64,000 bases of DNA, from contig JBNKHG010000026.1 of NCBI GenBank assembly GCA_050290225.1, forward strand, positions 62,001-126,000, in the 5' to 3' direction. The stretch comes from JBNKHG01 sp050290225. GTDB lineage: Bacteria; Pseudomonadota; Gammaproteobacteria; Pseudomonadales; Cellvibrionaceae. Position 1 is the stretch's first letter. Every line of letters starts with the position of its first letter. Shown here in pieces: positions 1 to 8,596 of the stretch. Position numbers and translations under genes: made by a program. The notes under the pieces are model-generated. The model was not told where the DNA came from. It did no database searches and saw only the letters and a list, made by a program, of their open reading frames with translations.

Positions 1-12
1 AGCTAACAAGTT

Positions 13-591
13 ATGACTGCTTTTTTTCAACATCAGACGGCCATTATCGATGATGGAGCATCTGTTGGGGAGGACAGTGCTATTTGGCACTGGACCCATA
101 TTTGTGCTGGAGCCGTTATCGGTAAAAACTGCTCGCTGGGTCAGAATGTCTATATCGCAAACAAAGTAGTGATTGGCAACAAAGTAAAGATACAAAACAA
201 TGTCTCTGTGTACGACAATGTAACACTTGAAGATGAAGTTTTCTGCGGCCCCAGCATGGTGTTTACCAATGTCCTCAATCCTCGAGCAGGAATAACTCGT
301 AAAGACCAATACAAAGATACCCTGATAAAAAAAGGGGCCACACTGGGAGCAAACTGCACCATTGTTTGCGGCCACACGATCGGTGAATATGCTTTTATAG
401 CCGCAGGCGCGGTGGTCACCAATAACGTCAAACCCTACGCGCTAATGGCTGGAGTCCCTGCAAGGCAAATCGGGTGGATGAACGAATACGGTGAGAGACT
501 GGAGTTGCCCCTGGAAGGAAACGGCAAGTGCACCTGCACCAACACTGGCTGCAAATATACAATGACAAATGGTCAACTCACCAAAGAGTAG
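13..591 (+). CDS. UDP-sugar N-acetyltransferase, WbpD-like (left-handed beta helix)
   Basis: A 192-residue acyltransferase built of hexapeptide repeats (I/V-G-x-x-x-x pattern from about residue 14 to 140), the left-handed beta-helix fold. It resembles WbpD/WlbB, which acetylate the 3-amino group of UDP-2-acetamido-3-amino-glucuronate during O-antigen synthesis: the VPARQIGWMNEYGERL segment near residue 150 and the small C-terminal Cys cluster (CTCTNTGCKY) are typical of that family. The next gene is a WbpE-like aminotransferase, the enzyme that makes its substrate, 15 nt downstream. The preceding genes of the operon lie outside the window. The ATG lies close to the window edge, so an upstream start cannot be excluded. 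The substrate is inferred from family and neighbour only. Confidence 0.85.
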   Translation: MTAFFQHQTAIIDDGASVGEDSAIWHWTHICAGAVIGKNCSLGQNVYIANKVVIGNKVKIQNNVSVYDNVTLEDEVFCGPSMVFTNVLNPRAGITRKDQYKDTLIKKGATLGANCTIVCGHTIGEYAFIAAGAVVTNNVKPYALMAGVPARQIGWMNEYGERLELPLEGNGKCTCTNTGCKYTMTNGQLTKE

Positions 592-606
592 AGTACTGAA
601 TCCCCT

Positions 607-1698
607 ATGCAATTTATTGACTTAAAAGCCCAGTATAAAAGACTACAATCTGATATTGATGCCCGTATGAAAAGAGTTCTAGAACATGGTCAATTCATCA
701 TGGGACCAGAAGTATTCGAGTTAGAAGATAAACTTTGTGACTACACCGGCACGCGGCACTGCATCACCGTATCCAGTGGCACCGATGCGTTGCTTGCATC
801 GTTAATGGCACTGGAAATCGAACCAAACGACGAGGTTATTATCCCCGGCTTTAGTTTTTTTGCAACTGCGGAGGTTGTTGCCCTAATAAAGGCAAAACCC
901 GTTTTCGTTGATATCGACCCACACACTTACAACATCGACCCAATAAAAGTAAAAAAAGCTATTAGCCCGAACACCAAAGCCATCATTGCAGTGAGTCTCT
1001 TTGGGCAATGTTCCGACATGGACACTCTGAATGACATCGCAAACAAGCACCAAATCGCCGTAATTGAGGACGCCGCACAGAGCTTTGGTGCAACCTATAA
1101 AGAACGAAAGTCTTGCAACCTATCGTCCATAGGTTGTACCAGCTTCTTTCCATCCAAACCGTTAGGCTGCTACGGAGATGGCGGAGCAATTTTTACTAAT
1201 GATAGCTCTCTTGCTGAAGTTTTAAAGGAGGTGAGAGTACATGGCCAATCCGAGCGATACCTACACAGCCGGATAGGCCTCAATGCCAGACTGGATACTC
1301 TTCAAGCCGCAGTATTGCTGGCAAAATTAACTTCTTTTGATGCAGAGATAAGTGCTAGACAGGAAGTTGCGGCCCACTATTACAAACAATTAATTCAATA
1401 CTTTCCATCAATAACTACCCCTAGCATAGCCGAATATAACAGCAGTGTTTTCGGTCAGTTTACGGTAAGGACCCAGAATAGAGACAGCCTACAAAAGGCA
1501 TTTCGTTCCGCAGACATACCAACGGCCGTACACTACCCAATACCGCTACATAAACAGCCCGGCATTAACTCCAACGCCTATTTACCCAACGCCGAATCGG
1601 CTGCGAATTCTGTATTAAGCCTACCAATGCACCCCTACATGAGCAAGTCAGATGTTGATAGGGTAATTAGCGCCATACCTGAGTCGTTTTATCTTTAA
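607..1698 (+). CDS. DegT/DnrJ/EryC1/StrS PLP aminotransferase, WbpE-like
   Basis: A 363-residue sugar aminotransferase of fold type I. Visible family marks are the SSGTDAL phosphate-binding turn (about residue 57), the EDAAQ motif whose Asp155 contacts the pyridine nitrogen, and Lys184 in FFPSKPLGCYGDGG, the expected PLP Schiff-base lysine. WbpE transfers an amino group from glutamate to the 3-keto position of UDP-2-acetamido-hexuronic acid, after which WbpD acetylates it. The immediately preceding WbpD-like gene supports that pairing. Length is normal for the family. The order here (acetyltransferase then aminotransferase) is the reverse of the P. aeruginosa wbp locus. The exact sugar remains inference. 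Confidence 0.87.
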   Translation: MQFIDLKAQYKRLQSDIDARMKRVLEHGQFIMGPEVFELEDKLCDYTGTRHCITVSSGTDALLASLMALEIEPNDEVIIPGFSFFATAEVVALIKAKPVFVDIDPHTYNIDPIKVKKAISPNTKAIIAVSLFGQCSDMDTLNDIANKHQIAVIEDAAQSFGATYKERKSCNLSSIGCTSFFPSKPLGCYGDGGAIFTNDSSLAEVLKEVRVHGQSERYLHSRIGLNARLDTLQAAVLLAKLTSFDAEISARQEVAAHYYKQLIQYFPSITTPSIAEYNSSVFGQFTVRTQNRDSLQKAFRSADIPTAVHYPIPLHKQPGINSNAYLPNAESAANSVLSLPMHPYMSKSDVDRVISAIPESFYL

Positions 1699-1711
1699 TA
1701 AGCAATTCGAC

Positions 1712-2278
1712 ATGAATGAAGATGCAATAAGATCTTTCCTCGAAAAAATAGACTTTGCCTTTGCTTGGCTGCGCTGGTTTTATCCTAATGTCCCAGGCTA
1801 TCACTGCTATATTTTGTTTCTCTACTTCTTTCCGCAAAAATTACTGGGAATAAATTTGTTGGCCAAGTGGCCCGTGCATAGAACTAGCAGAGTGCTCTCT
1901 CCACACAAAGTTAAACTAGGTGTAAACAGTGCCCCGGGATTAAGTCCAAATGGATATATACAGGCAAAAAACGGAATTATTATCGGCGATAATTTTAGAA
2001 TGGGACCCAATGTAGGGTTAATTAGCGCTAATCATAACCTGGATAACTACGACATATGGGACAACGAAAAGCCTATAGAGATTGGAAATAATGTCTGGAT
2101 CGGCATGGGTGCAGTGGTAATGCCAGGTATAAAAATTGGCGACAATGTCGTTATAGGCGCCAACTCAGTTGTCAATCGAGACATACCAGACAATTCGATA
2201 GCTGCAGGTATTCCCTGCAGGGTTGTGCGAAAAAAGCCTCCCTATAAAGGGAAAAGCTACCGAGAAGAACATGCCTAG
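1712..2278 (+). CDS. Hexapeptide-repeat O-acyltransferase
   Basis: A 188-residue protein with a hydrophobic, aromatic N-terminal third (residues 10-50) and a C-terminal left-handed beta helix. The ISANHNLDNYDIW segment, GNNVWIGMGAVVMPGIKIGDN and the final IPDNSIAAGIPCRVVRKK are the usual signature of maltose/galactoside/colanic-acid type O-acetyltransferases; the His of ANHN is the probable catalytic base. It follows the aminotransferase by 13 nt and overlaps the next gene by 8 nt, so the genes are likely co-transcribed and translationally coupled. It probably acetylates a polysaccharide or its precursor, but the acceptor cannot be read from sequence. Confidence 0.78.
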   Translation: MNEDAIRSFLEKIDFAFAWLRWFYPNVPGYHCYILFLYFFPQKLLGINLLAKWPVHRTSRVLSPHKVKLGVNSAPGLSPNGYIQAKNGIIIGDNFRMGPNVGLISANHNLDNYDIWDNEKPIEIGNNVWIGMGAVVMPGIKIGDNVVIGANSVVNRDIPDNSIAAGIPCRVVRKKPPYKGKSYREEHA

Positions 2279-3164
2279 AACCAAGTTGCTCTCAGCCTTG
2301 TTAACCTACATCTCGGTAGCGTTTGTCGTCGCTTACCTCATTCAATTAGATTTTCTTAACCTGCCTTCGATTCGATCGCCCATCTGTGGCATTACAAGCG
2401 TGATCCTCCTAGTTGCCGGCCATCTATGTGACGCCGCATCTTGGCACTTTGCACTTCGCAATATCACTGAAAAAGTAAACTATAGAGGCAGTTTCGTTTC
2501 CGCAGGATTATCAATTCTCGGGAAATACGCCCCTGGAAAAATTTGGCTGCTACTAGGGAGAACACTCTATCTTAATGCTCACTACAGGATCCCACAAAAA
2601 GCCACAGGTTTTTTTGCTATTTACTACCAATTAATCGTACTCATTGCCGGAGCTGGGGTGGGCAGCATTTTTTTTATTACTTGCGTCGAACCGTGGAACT
2701 ATCTTAGCCTTATCAGTGTGTGCTCGATAGTAACTTTATATTCTCGGACCGGCTTCCTAATTCTGCTCTCCATTACCGACAGAGCACTGAAAGGCAACAA
2801 TATCCTCAAGGACAATCATCGCAAATCAGCAACATTTACGACGCTTAGTTGGCTAATGTGGTGTTATGGATTTTATTTTCTTATTGTGGGATTTTACCCA
2901 CACATCGACTCAACCAACAACGGCTTTGCTTTTGCCATTGCTGCCATCTGCGGTATTCTGGCAGTCATTTTCCCTGGAGGCATCGGCGTCAGAGAAGGCG
3001 CATTGGTAGCAATCTTGCACTTTTCCGGGATTGACAATATAGAAGCTATTACCCTTTCTGTACTAAGTCGAGTATGGTTCTTGATCGGGGAGTTGGTAGT
3101 TTTTTTTAGCGCCCTGACATTGCATTGGCTTAAGCGTTACCCAATTCCCGAGAAATCATCGTAA
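2271..3164 (+). CDS. Flippase-like membrane protein, LPG synthase TM (UPF0104/AglD) family
   Basis: About 297 residues with some eight hydrophobic segments. The conserved GGIGVREGAL signature near residue 240 and the A-PGKIW motif near residue 84 are characteristic of the lysylphosphatidylglycerol-synthase transmembrane (YbhN/AglD) family, whose members move lipid-linked substrates across the inner membrane. An upstream in-frame ATG at 2223 exists, but the ATG at 2271 overlaps the previous stop codon by 8 nt (ATGCCTAG), a typical coupling arrangement, and gives the N-terminal basic-plus-hydrophobic pattern expected. Its 3' end overlaps the convergent glycosyltransferase gene by 9 bp. The role in exporting or assembling the nearby polysaccharide is inference. 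Confidence 0.75.
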   Translation: MPRTKLLSALLTYISVAFVVAYLIQLDFLNLPSIRSPICGITSVILLVAGHLCDAASWHFALRNITEKVNYRGSFVSAGLSILGKYAPGKIWLLLGRTLYLNAHYRIPQKATGFFAIYYQLIVLIAGAGVGSIFFITCVEPWNYLSLISVCSIVTLYSRTGFLILLSITDRALKGNNILKDNHRKSATFTTLSWLMWCYGFYFLIVGFYPHIDSTNNGFAFAIAAICGILAVIFPGGIGVREGALVAILHFSGIDNIEAITLSVLSRVWFLIGELVVFFSALTLHWLKRYPIPEKSS

Positions 3165-4121
3165 ATCTCTATTGTTTTCCATATCCATCCACATTCCAAA
3201 GAACAAAAATTGAAACCCCATAATCACCAAGAAAGCGGCAAATAACGCACTCGTTTCAGCAACCGCCTGCCCAACGATTCGACAACCGAGCAGATATATA
3301 CCGAGTAGCAGACCTGTGGGCAGCAGGGTTAACGCTGTAATATAAAAAAACAACAATGGATGAAAGTCTCGAATTAAATACTTTTGTATCATTCGATAAA
3401 CGAAAAGCCGTCCGAGCAGAAAAGACAATTTAGGTATCATGCGTAAAGGCTTGATACCCGACTTTTCACCAACATTATAAATGGGGGTAATTTCCACATC
3501 ATGTACGCGGAGGTTATATATATTTAGCCTTACCAGTAGATCATTGGGCTGACCATAACGCTTGTACATAGAATCCCAGTCAATTAATTTCAAGGCCCTG
3601 AGGTTAATCGCAGTATACCCAGACTGAGAATCCGCCACATGCCAATAACCTGACGCCATTTTAGTCAACAACGACAAAAGCGCGTTACCTAAATATCTCA
3701 CTCTGGGGATAATGTTCCAGGCATCACCACTAAAAAGCCGATTACCTTTCGTGTAATCACATCTATCTTCAACAACGGGAAGAATAATACGCTCCAACTC
3801 CGCCGGGTCCATTTGAGCGTCACCAGCCATCACTACAGCAACATCATACTCTGCATCTCGGGCCGCCTTGTAGCCCGTCGCAATGGCTCCTCCCACTCCT
3901 TGATTTACATCATGTTCGATCAATGAAAGCCTACAACCAAAATCTGGTTTTAGCATTTCAACAACGTGGACCGTGTTATCTGTACTTTTATCATCTACCA
4001 CGAAAATGTGGTCAACAATTTCCGGCATCGTTTCCAGTACGCGGGCTATCAACAGCTCTTCGTTATAGCAGGGCACAACTACCGCAATTCTCTTATTCTG
4101 ATACATAAATTCTTTACTCAT
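3156..4121 (-). CDS. Family 2 glycosyltransferase, polyprenyl-phosphate sugar synthase type
   Basis: A 321-residue GT2 enzyme. The N-terminal Rossmann-like half has the PCYNEE opening (residue 17 on), VVDDKSTDNT with the nucleotide-binding DD at 43-44, and GDAQMDP, the metal-binding region of dolichol-phosphate-mannose-synthase-like enzymes. Two to three hydrophobic segments close the protein (residues about 250-312), as in GtrB/ArnC-type enzymes that load a sugar onto polyprenyl phosphate. Its start overlaps the stop of the upstream GT-C-like gene by 8 nt (ATGAGTAA), so the two are translationally coupled. A later start (Met6, at 4106) is possible. A GT2 making polyprenyl-P-sugar is the logical donor supplier for a GT-C transferase. 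Confidence 0.82.
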   Translation of the reverse strand: MSKEFMYQNKRIAVVVPCYNEELLIARVLETMPEIVDHIFVVDDKSTDNTVHVVEMLKPDFGCRLSLIEHDVNQGVGGAIATGYKAARDAEYDVAVVMAGDAQMDPAELERIILPVVEDRCDYTKGNRLFSGDAWNIIPRVRYLGNALLSLLTKMASGYWHVADSQSGYTAINLRALKLIDWDSMYKRYGQPNDLLVRLNIYNLRVHDVEITPIYNVGEKSGIKPLRMIPKLSFLLGRLFVYRMIQKYLIRDFHPLLFFYITALTLLPTGLLLGIYLLGCRIVGQAVAETSALFAAFLVIMGFQFLFFGMWMDMENNRDLR

Positions 4122-6024
4122 CCTTTACGAAAACAGCATGCCCTAGCAACTTGGCTTCCCACTCATCAATTTCCTTATTCCGCCAAAACCATTCATACTT
4201 ATTGATTGTCGGCGAAGATCTCGCCTTATCGATAAACTGCTTTGCGAGTTCGTAATTCCCTGCCGTTTCAGCCAGATAGGCTTGATTTAAAGCAATATTG
4301 TACAGCGGCCTGGCTTCGTAGGCATTATCCAATGACTCTAATGTCTTGCTAAAATCTCCCATTGCTGCATAGACCGCCGACAATTCCTGATAGAGTGAAG
4401 CGCGAGATGCATCAACGCCATAAAACTTGGGGTTACTCAGATACAAATGAATGATACTAATTAATGTATCGTACGATACCTCACATCGACCTGTAGCTAT
4501 GTTTTCACGCAAAAACTGAATAGCGCTGATACTCGCATGATCGAAAGGTGCAATGGGAACAATATCCTTTAACTCACCCGCTAATGGAATGTTTTCTCCA
4601 TACTTGGGTTTGCAATTGTTTACCAGGTATGCGTACAAATTCATCCCCGCGTCTCCAGGCCTATACTGCAGAGCGATTGACACCTGCTTCTTAGCCGCTT
4701 GAATATCGTACCGGTCCAACCAGTAACGGGTCGCATCCAGTTGTGCTCTCACTGAGCCAGGATGGTAATACGCCCAAACGTTCACCCTCTCATCGCTGTC
4801 TGCCCATTGACTCGCGTAACTAAAGCTGATGCCCGCTACAAAAGCTAAGTAAAGGGTCACAGCAACGGCGGTCAGCTTTTTTACCTTTTCTGGCACCAAC
4901 TTTAAATAATAAACCAGTGCAATTATAGGCCCCAACATAGGCAAGTAATTTCTGTGCTCAAAATATAGTTCCAACGGGAGGGCCGTACTCTCCAACAGAT
5001 GGCCCGAAAAAAACCAGAGAATACCAAAGGCCACCACGGGATACCTAGTCCTGTATTTAATCGCCCCAAACAGAAGAGATAAAATCACTAAAATGGCGAT
5101 CGCCGTGGTAACTGGCTCAAAAAAGCCCCTCGATATTAAAAAGTCGTCTTGATACGGCCCAATAGCTGACAATCTGGGGGCTAGGAATAGCGACAAGTAC
5201 ACTAATAAGATGCGCGCTTCAGTCATCAACCGCTCCCCCATATCGAAATCGCGCTTCAGGTACAGTTGCTCCATACGCACGAGCTCAAAGAGGTAATACC
5301 CCACTATCATCAACATAGGTACGTACAAAAAGACTAATCTCCAATACCTACCCCAGCGACAGCTCCAACTAATGGATTTGAAAACGGTTGCCTCCAAAAC
5401 AATCACATAGGCACACACAAGAATCCCAGGATCCTTGGAAAATGCAGCCATTGGCCCTAGCACACCAATACCGAGGGTAATAAACCAGTAGCCCATACTC
5501 AGCTGGCCGCGACCGATCAAAACACGCCCTTTGACATAGCAGATCAGCGCCAACAGCATAAATGTGGACATCAGCAGGGTCATGCGCTGGATTGCCATAA
5601 AAATGGCGGATTGATGTATCGGACTAATCAACCAGAGGGCCATCACTAACACGGCCATAAATTCGGTACGTCTAGATCCAATTTCATTTTCAACCGCATT
5701 TAATAATGATCTAGACAGAATAAAAACCAAAACCCCATTTAACAGGTGTATAAATATGTTTGTTCCCTTAAAGGATTCAGGTGAGCTCGGCCAAGCAATA
5801 TCATTGAGAAGAAAACTGAGATAGGAAATAGGTCTCCCAGTGGCAGATGAGCCCCCAAAAATCCATCGCAAAGCAGTATCCCAGTCTGTCACCCCACCGC
5901 TCAACCGAGGAAAATGCAGAAGGTCATCGAGAATAAAGGGACTGCTCCGTCCCTGCCACAGAATAAGAAAGGCTGCCACCAAAGCCAGCACAAAAATCAT
6001 CTCTATTTGGTACTTGAACTTCAT
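4114..6024 (-). CDS. GT-C-like membrane glycosyltransferase with C-terminal TPR region; possible pilin glycosyltransferase
   Basis: A 636-residue polytopic protein. About ten hydrophobic segments fill residues 8-420; the first periplasmic loop carries the acidic pair Asp33-Asp34 (FILDDLLHF), the position of the catalytic DD/DE motif in GT-C enzymes that use polyprenyl-phosphate sugars. The remaining ~215 residues contain TPR-like helices (AALY-type pairs such as MGDFSKTLESLDNAYEARP and YELAKQFIDKARSS). It lies 82 nt downstream of pilA on the same strand, beyond a terminator hairpin, and is coupled to a polyprenyl-sugar GT2. Pilin glycosyltransferases TfpO and TfpW of Pseudomonas sit at the same place, but this protein is not recognisably either; its assignment rests on position and topology. 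Confidence 0.62.
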   Translation of the reverse strand: MKFKYQIEMIFVLALVAAFLILWQGRSSPFILDDLLHFPRLSGGVTDWDTALRWIFGGSSATGRPISYLSFLLNDIAWPSSPESFKGTNIFIHLLNGVLVFILSRSLLNAVENEIGSRRTEFMAVLVMALWLISPIHQSAIFMAIQRMTLLMSTFMLLALICYVKGRVLIGRGQLSMGYWFITLGIGVLGPMAAFSKDPGILVCAYVIVLEATVFKSISWSCRWGRYWRLVFLYVPMLMIVGYYLFELVRMEQLYLKRDFDMGERLMTEARILLVYLSLFLAPRLSAIGPYQDDFLISRGFFEPVTTAIAILVILSLLFGAIKYRTRYPVVAFGILWFFSGHLLESTALPLELYFEHRNYLPMLGPIIALVYYLKLVPEKVKKLTAVAVTLYLAFVAGISFSYASQWADSDERVNVWAYYHPGSVRAQLDATRYWLDRYDIQAAKKQVSIALQYRPGDAGMNLYAYLVNNCKPKYGENIPLAGELKDIVPIAPFDHASISAIQFLRENIATGRCEVSYDTLISIIHLYLSNPKFYGVDASRASLYQELSAVYAAMGDFSKTLESLDNAYEARPLYNIALNQAYLAETAGNYELAKQFIDKARSSPTINKYEWFWRNKEIDEWEAKLLGHAVFVKDE

Positions 6025-6043
6025 CTACTTAAACTTCACCCAT

Positions 6044-6073
6044 AAAAAAACCTCCCCTGCATACAGAGGAGGT
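6044..6073 (-). terminator. Rho-independent terminator after pilA
   Basis: Read on the minus strand, ACCTCC pairs with GGAGGT with a nested CTG-TATG-CAG, followed directly by seven T. It separates the highly expressed pilin gene from the downstream glycosyltransferase pair, which would then be served by read-through or by its own promoter. Confidence 0.85.
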
Positions 6074-6105
6074 CCTTATTTACCCTAAAGAGATAAATCA
6101 GCTTT

Positions 6106-6519
6106 TTAACGACAATTCGCTGGACGGAATTTATCTTGCACGTCACCATCAATACATGTCCAATTGAGACCACCCGTGCCCATGGACCCAACGTAGATAA
6201 TAGTCGAACCAGCACTAACGCCCGCCGCCGCCTTGAAGGTAACTGTAATACTGGTATTAGCAATGGCAATTGCACTCACATACTGGGTATTTGGTGAAGT
6301 AAAGCCCGCGCTGGTATTGTTATTCGGCCAATTTGCCGTTGAAATACGATACTCCGAAGAAGCGATGCGGGCAGAGCTGGCCAGGCCAACACCCTCGGTA
6401 ATCTTCGCGCGCGTAGTGTAGTCTTGATAAGCAGGCAACGCCACTGCTGCCAGGATACCGATAATCGCAACCACGATCATCAATTCTATTAACGTAAAAC
6501 CCTGTTGTCGGTTTTTCAT
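6106..6519 (-). CDS. pilA: Type IV major pilin PilA
   Basis: A 137-residue type IVa pilin. A short basic leader (MKNRQQG) precedes the prepilin-peptidase site G|FTLIELMIVVAIIGILAAVA; Glu5 of the mature chain, needed for assembly, is present. Two cysteines near the C terminus (in WTCIDG and PANCR) would form the D-region disulfide loop. ATG at 6519 is preferred over ATG at 6525 because GGAGA then sits about six nucleotides upstream; at 6525 there would be no spacing. A sigma-54 promoter lies just upstream and a strong terminator downstream. It is divergent from pilB, as in Pseudomonas. The middle of the pilin is Thr/Ser/Asn rich, so candidate O-glycosylation sites are plentiful. Confidence 0.97.
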   Translation of the reverse strand: MKNRQQGFTLIELMIVVAIIGILAAVALPAYQDYTTRAKITEGVGLASSARIASSEYRISTANWPNNNTSAGFTSPNTQYVSAIAIANTSITVTFKAAAGVSAGSTIIYVGSMGTGGLNWTCIDGDVQDKFRPANCR

Positions 6520-6579
6520 ACCCATTCTCCATTAAGTCTTCAAAATATTAGCTGTTAACAAAACAACAACAAACTCCAA

Positions 6580-6594
6580 GCAAAAAGCATACCA
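6580..6594 (-). promoter_or_regulatory. Sigma-54 (-24/-12) promoter of pilA
   Basis: On the minus strand TGGTATGCTTTTTGCT fits the sigma-54 consensus TGGCAC-N5-TTGCW, with GG at 6592-6593 and GC at 6580-6581 exactly ten bases apart. A start point near 6568 would give a leader of about 50 nt before the pilA ATG. pilA is classically RpoN/PilR-dependent. No PilR-binding site was identified. The rest of the 6526-6848 intergenic region contains the pilB promoter candidate and otherwise nothing I recognise. Confidence 0.8.
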
Positions 6595-6749
6595 TTTCGC
6601 CACCGCCTGAAATTTGCCCTCTCTAGCAACCAGTCCAAAGCTACCAACCCGAAACAGTTGACAAATATCGTCACTTTCCTACCTATCGCGGCAGGCCCAA
6701 GGATTCCAGCGCAGAAAGCTATATTTGTCAACAAGTGTGGCATTTCAAC

Positions 6750-6777
6750 TCGACAAATCCTGTAAAAGCTAGATAAT
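6750..6777 (+). promoter_or_regulatory. Candidate sigma-70 promoter of pilB
   Basis: TCGACA at 6750-6755 and GATAAT at 6772-6777 are separated by 16 bp, each one mismatch from the sigma-70 consensus. The predicted start would lie about 65 nt before the pilB ATG. Reading by eye only, so moderate to low confidence. Confidence 0.4.
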
Positions 6778-6848
6778 ACATCGTGTTATTACCGTTTATT
6801 TATTAACTACTCTAAATATAAAAGAGCTGCAAAATCAGGGACACACGC

Positions 6849-8579
6849 ATGAATGCTCCCACTCCCGTACTAAGTGGGTTGGCGCGCCGACTGGTCAACG
6901 ACAAACTATTAGAAGAAAACCAAGCGCAACAGTCACTGAAAGATAGTCAAAAGGAAAAGCGCCCTTTTGTTCATTATCTGGTCTCTACCAATACCCTGGG
7001 CGCTCAAACTATTGCCAATGCCGCCTCGGAAGAGTTCGGCACCCCGATTCTCGATCTCGATGCCTTTAATACAGGAGCCATCCCCGACAATATTGTCGAC
7101 CCGCGCCTGATCAGGAAACACCTTACCCTGCCACTCTTCCACCGCGGCAACCGCTTGTTCGTCGCCGTGGCCGACCCGACCAATCTGCACGCGCTGGACG
7201 AAATCAAGTTCAATACCGGGCTTTCCACGGACGCCATTCTGGTTGAAGCCGATAAATTGGAGGGGGCAATAGAGGCCTTTTTCGCCCGCAAGGAGGAATC
7301 TTTGGGCGATGCCCTGGGCGGGCTGGATGAGGACTCCCTGGACGACCTTGATATCGAAGCCGTTGATGAGGACAATCTCGCCGATGATGATGGTCCCTCT
7401 GAAGCCGATGAAGCCCCTATTGTGCGCTTTATCAATAAGGTCCTGCTGGATGCCATCAAGATAGGTGCCTCGGATATCCACTTTGAACCCTATGAAAAGG
7501 CCTATCGCGTGCGCTTCCGTACCGACGGTATCCTGCAGGAAGTCGCACGCCCCCCCATCAACCTGGCCACCCGTCTGGCGGCACGCCTGAAAGTGATGTC
7601 GCAAATGGATATCTCTGAACGCCGCGTCCCCCAGGACGGGCGTATCAAGATGAAGATTTCCAAATCCAGAGCCATTGATTTCCGGGTGAACACCCTGCCC
7701 ACGTTGTTTGGGGAAAAGATCGTACTGCGTATTCTGGACCCCAGCTCCGCCAAACTGGGTATCGACGCCTTGGGATACGAAAACGACCAAAAGCAGTTGT
7801 ACCTGGATGCCCTCAATCAGCCCCAGGGTATGATCCTGGTGACAGGCCCCACAGGTAGCGGTAAAACCGTTTCTCTCTATACCGGCCTCAATATTCTCAA
7901 CACGTCGGAGCGCAACATTTCCACAGCGGAAGATCCGGTGGAAATCAACCTGGAAGGTATCAACCAGGTCCAGGTTAACACCAGGGTCGGCCTGACCTTT
8001 GCCGAGGCCTTGCGCTCATTCCTGCGACAGGACCCGGATATCGTGATGGTGGGGGAAATCCGGGACCTGGAAACGGCCGAGATTGGTATCAAGGCGGCCC
8101 AGACCGGTCACCTGGTGTTATCCACCCTGCACACCAACAGCGCCCCCGAAACCCTGACCCGACTGTTGAATATGGGCGTTCCCGCCTTTAACGTGGCAAC
8201 CACCGTCAGCCTGATTATCGCCCAGCGCTTGGCGCGAAGGCTGTGCAGCAATTGTAAAAAGCCGGCGGACGATATACCTGACGAGATCCTCACTGAAGAG
8301 GGCTTCGACGAGATAGGCGTGGACCGCAAGGAATTCGAGCTCTACCATCCCGTAGGCTGTTCAAAATGCAACAACGGCTACAAAGGTCGAGTAGGGGTTT
8401 ATGAAGTGGTTCGCATCACTCCAAAAATTTCCTCCCTTATAATGGAGGGTGGCAACGCGTTACAGATTGCAAAACTCGCCAAAGAAGAAGGTTTTAACAG
8501 CTTGCGAATTTCCGCTTTGCGAAAAGCGGCAGCCGGTGTGACCAGCCTGGAAGAGGCCAATCGAGTAACTAAAGATTAA
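6849..8579 (+). CDS. pilB: Type IV pilus assembly (extension) ATPase PilB
   Basis: A 576-residue hexameric secretion ATPase that powers pilus extension in the cytoplasm. An N-terminal T2SSE-N domain (about residues 5-145) is followed by an acidic linker (150-190, rich in Asp/Glu), then the ATPase core with Walker A GPTGSGKT at 333-340, an Asp box (SDIHFEP), Walker B around VGEIRD and the His box. A CxxC...CxxC zinc site (CSNC and CSKC) lies near residue 465-515, as in PilB/GspE. Start ATG follows an AGGGAC ribosome site. pilC begins 17 nt after its stop, and pilD follows, giving the usual pilBCD order. Confidence 0.97.
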   Translation: MNAPTPVLSGLARRLVNDKLLEENQAQQSLKDSQKEKRPFVHYLVSTNTLGAQTIANAASEEFGTPILDLDAFNTGAIPDNIVDPRLIRKHLTLPLFHRGNRLFVAVADPTNLHALDEIKFNTGLSTDAILVEADKLEGAIEAFFARKEESLGDALGGLDEDSLDDLDIEAVDEDNLADDDGPSEADEAPIVRFINKVLLDAIKIGASDIHFEPYEKAYRVRFRTDGILQEVARPPINLATRLAARLKVMSQMDISERRVPQDGRIKMKISKSRAIDFRVNTLPTLFGEKIVLRILDPSSAKLGIDALGYENDQKQLYLDALNQPQGMILVTGPTGSGKTVSLYTGLNILNTSERNISTAEDPVEINLEGINQVQVNTRVGLTFAEALRSFLRQDPDIVMVGEIRDLETAEIGIKAAQTGHLVLSTLHTNSAPETLTRLLNMGVPAFNVATTVSLIIAQRLARRLCSNCKKPADDIPDEILTEEGFDEIGVDRKEFELYHPVGCSKCNNGYKGRVGVYEVVRITPKISSLIMEGGNALQIAKLAKEEGFNSLRISALRKAAAGVTSLEEANRVTKD

Positions 8580-8596
8580 ATATCAGGGACCATACA

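Noticed and set aside
6933..7790. 285-residue minus-strand frame opposite pilB
   Set aside because: Shadow of pilB; composition follows the complementary codons.
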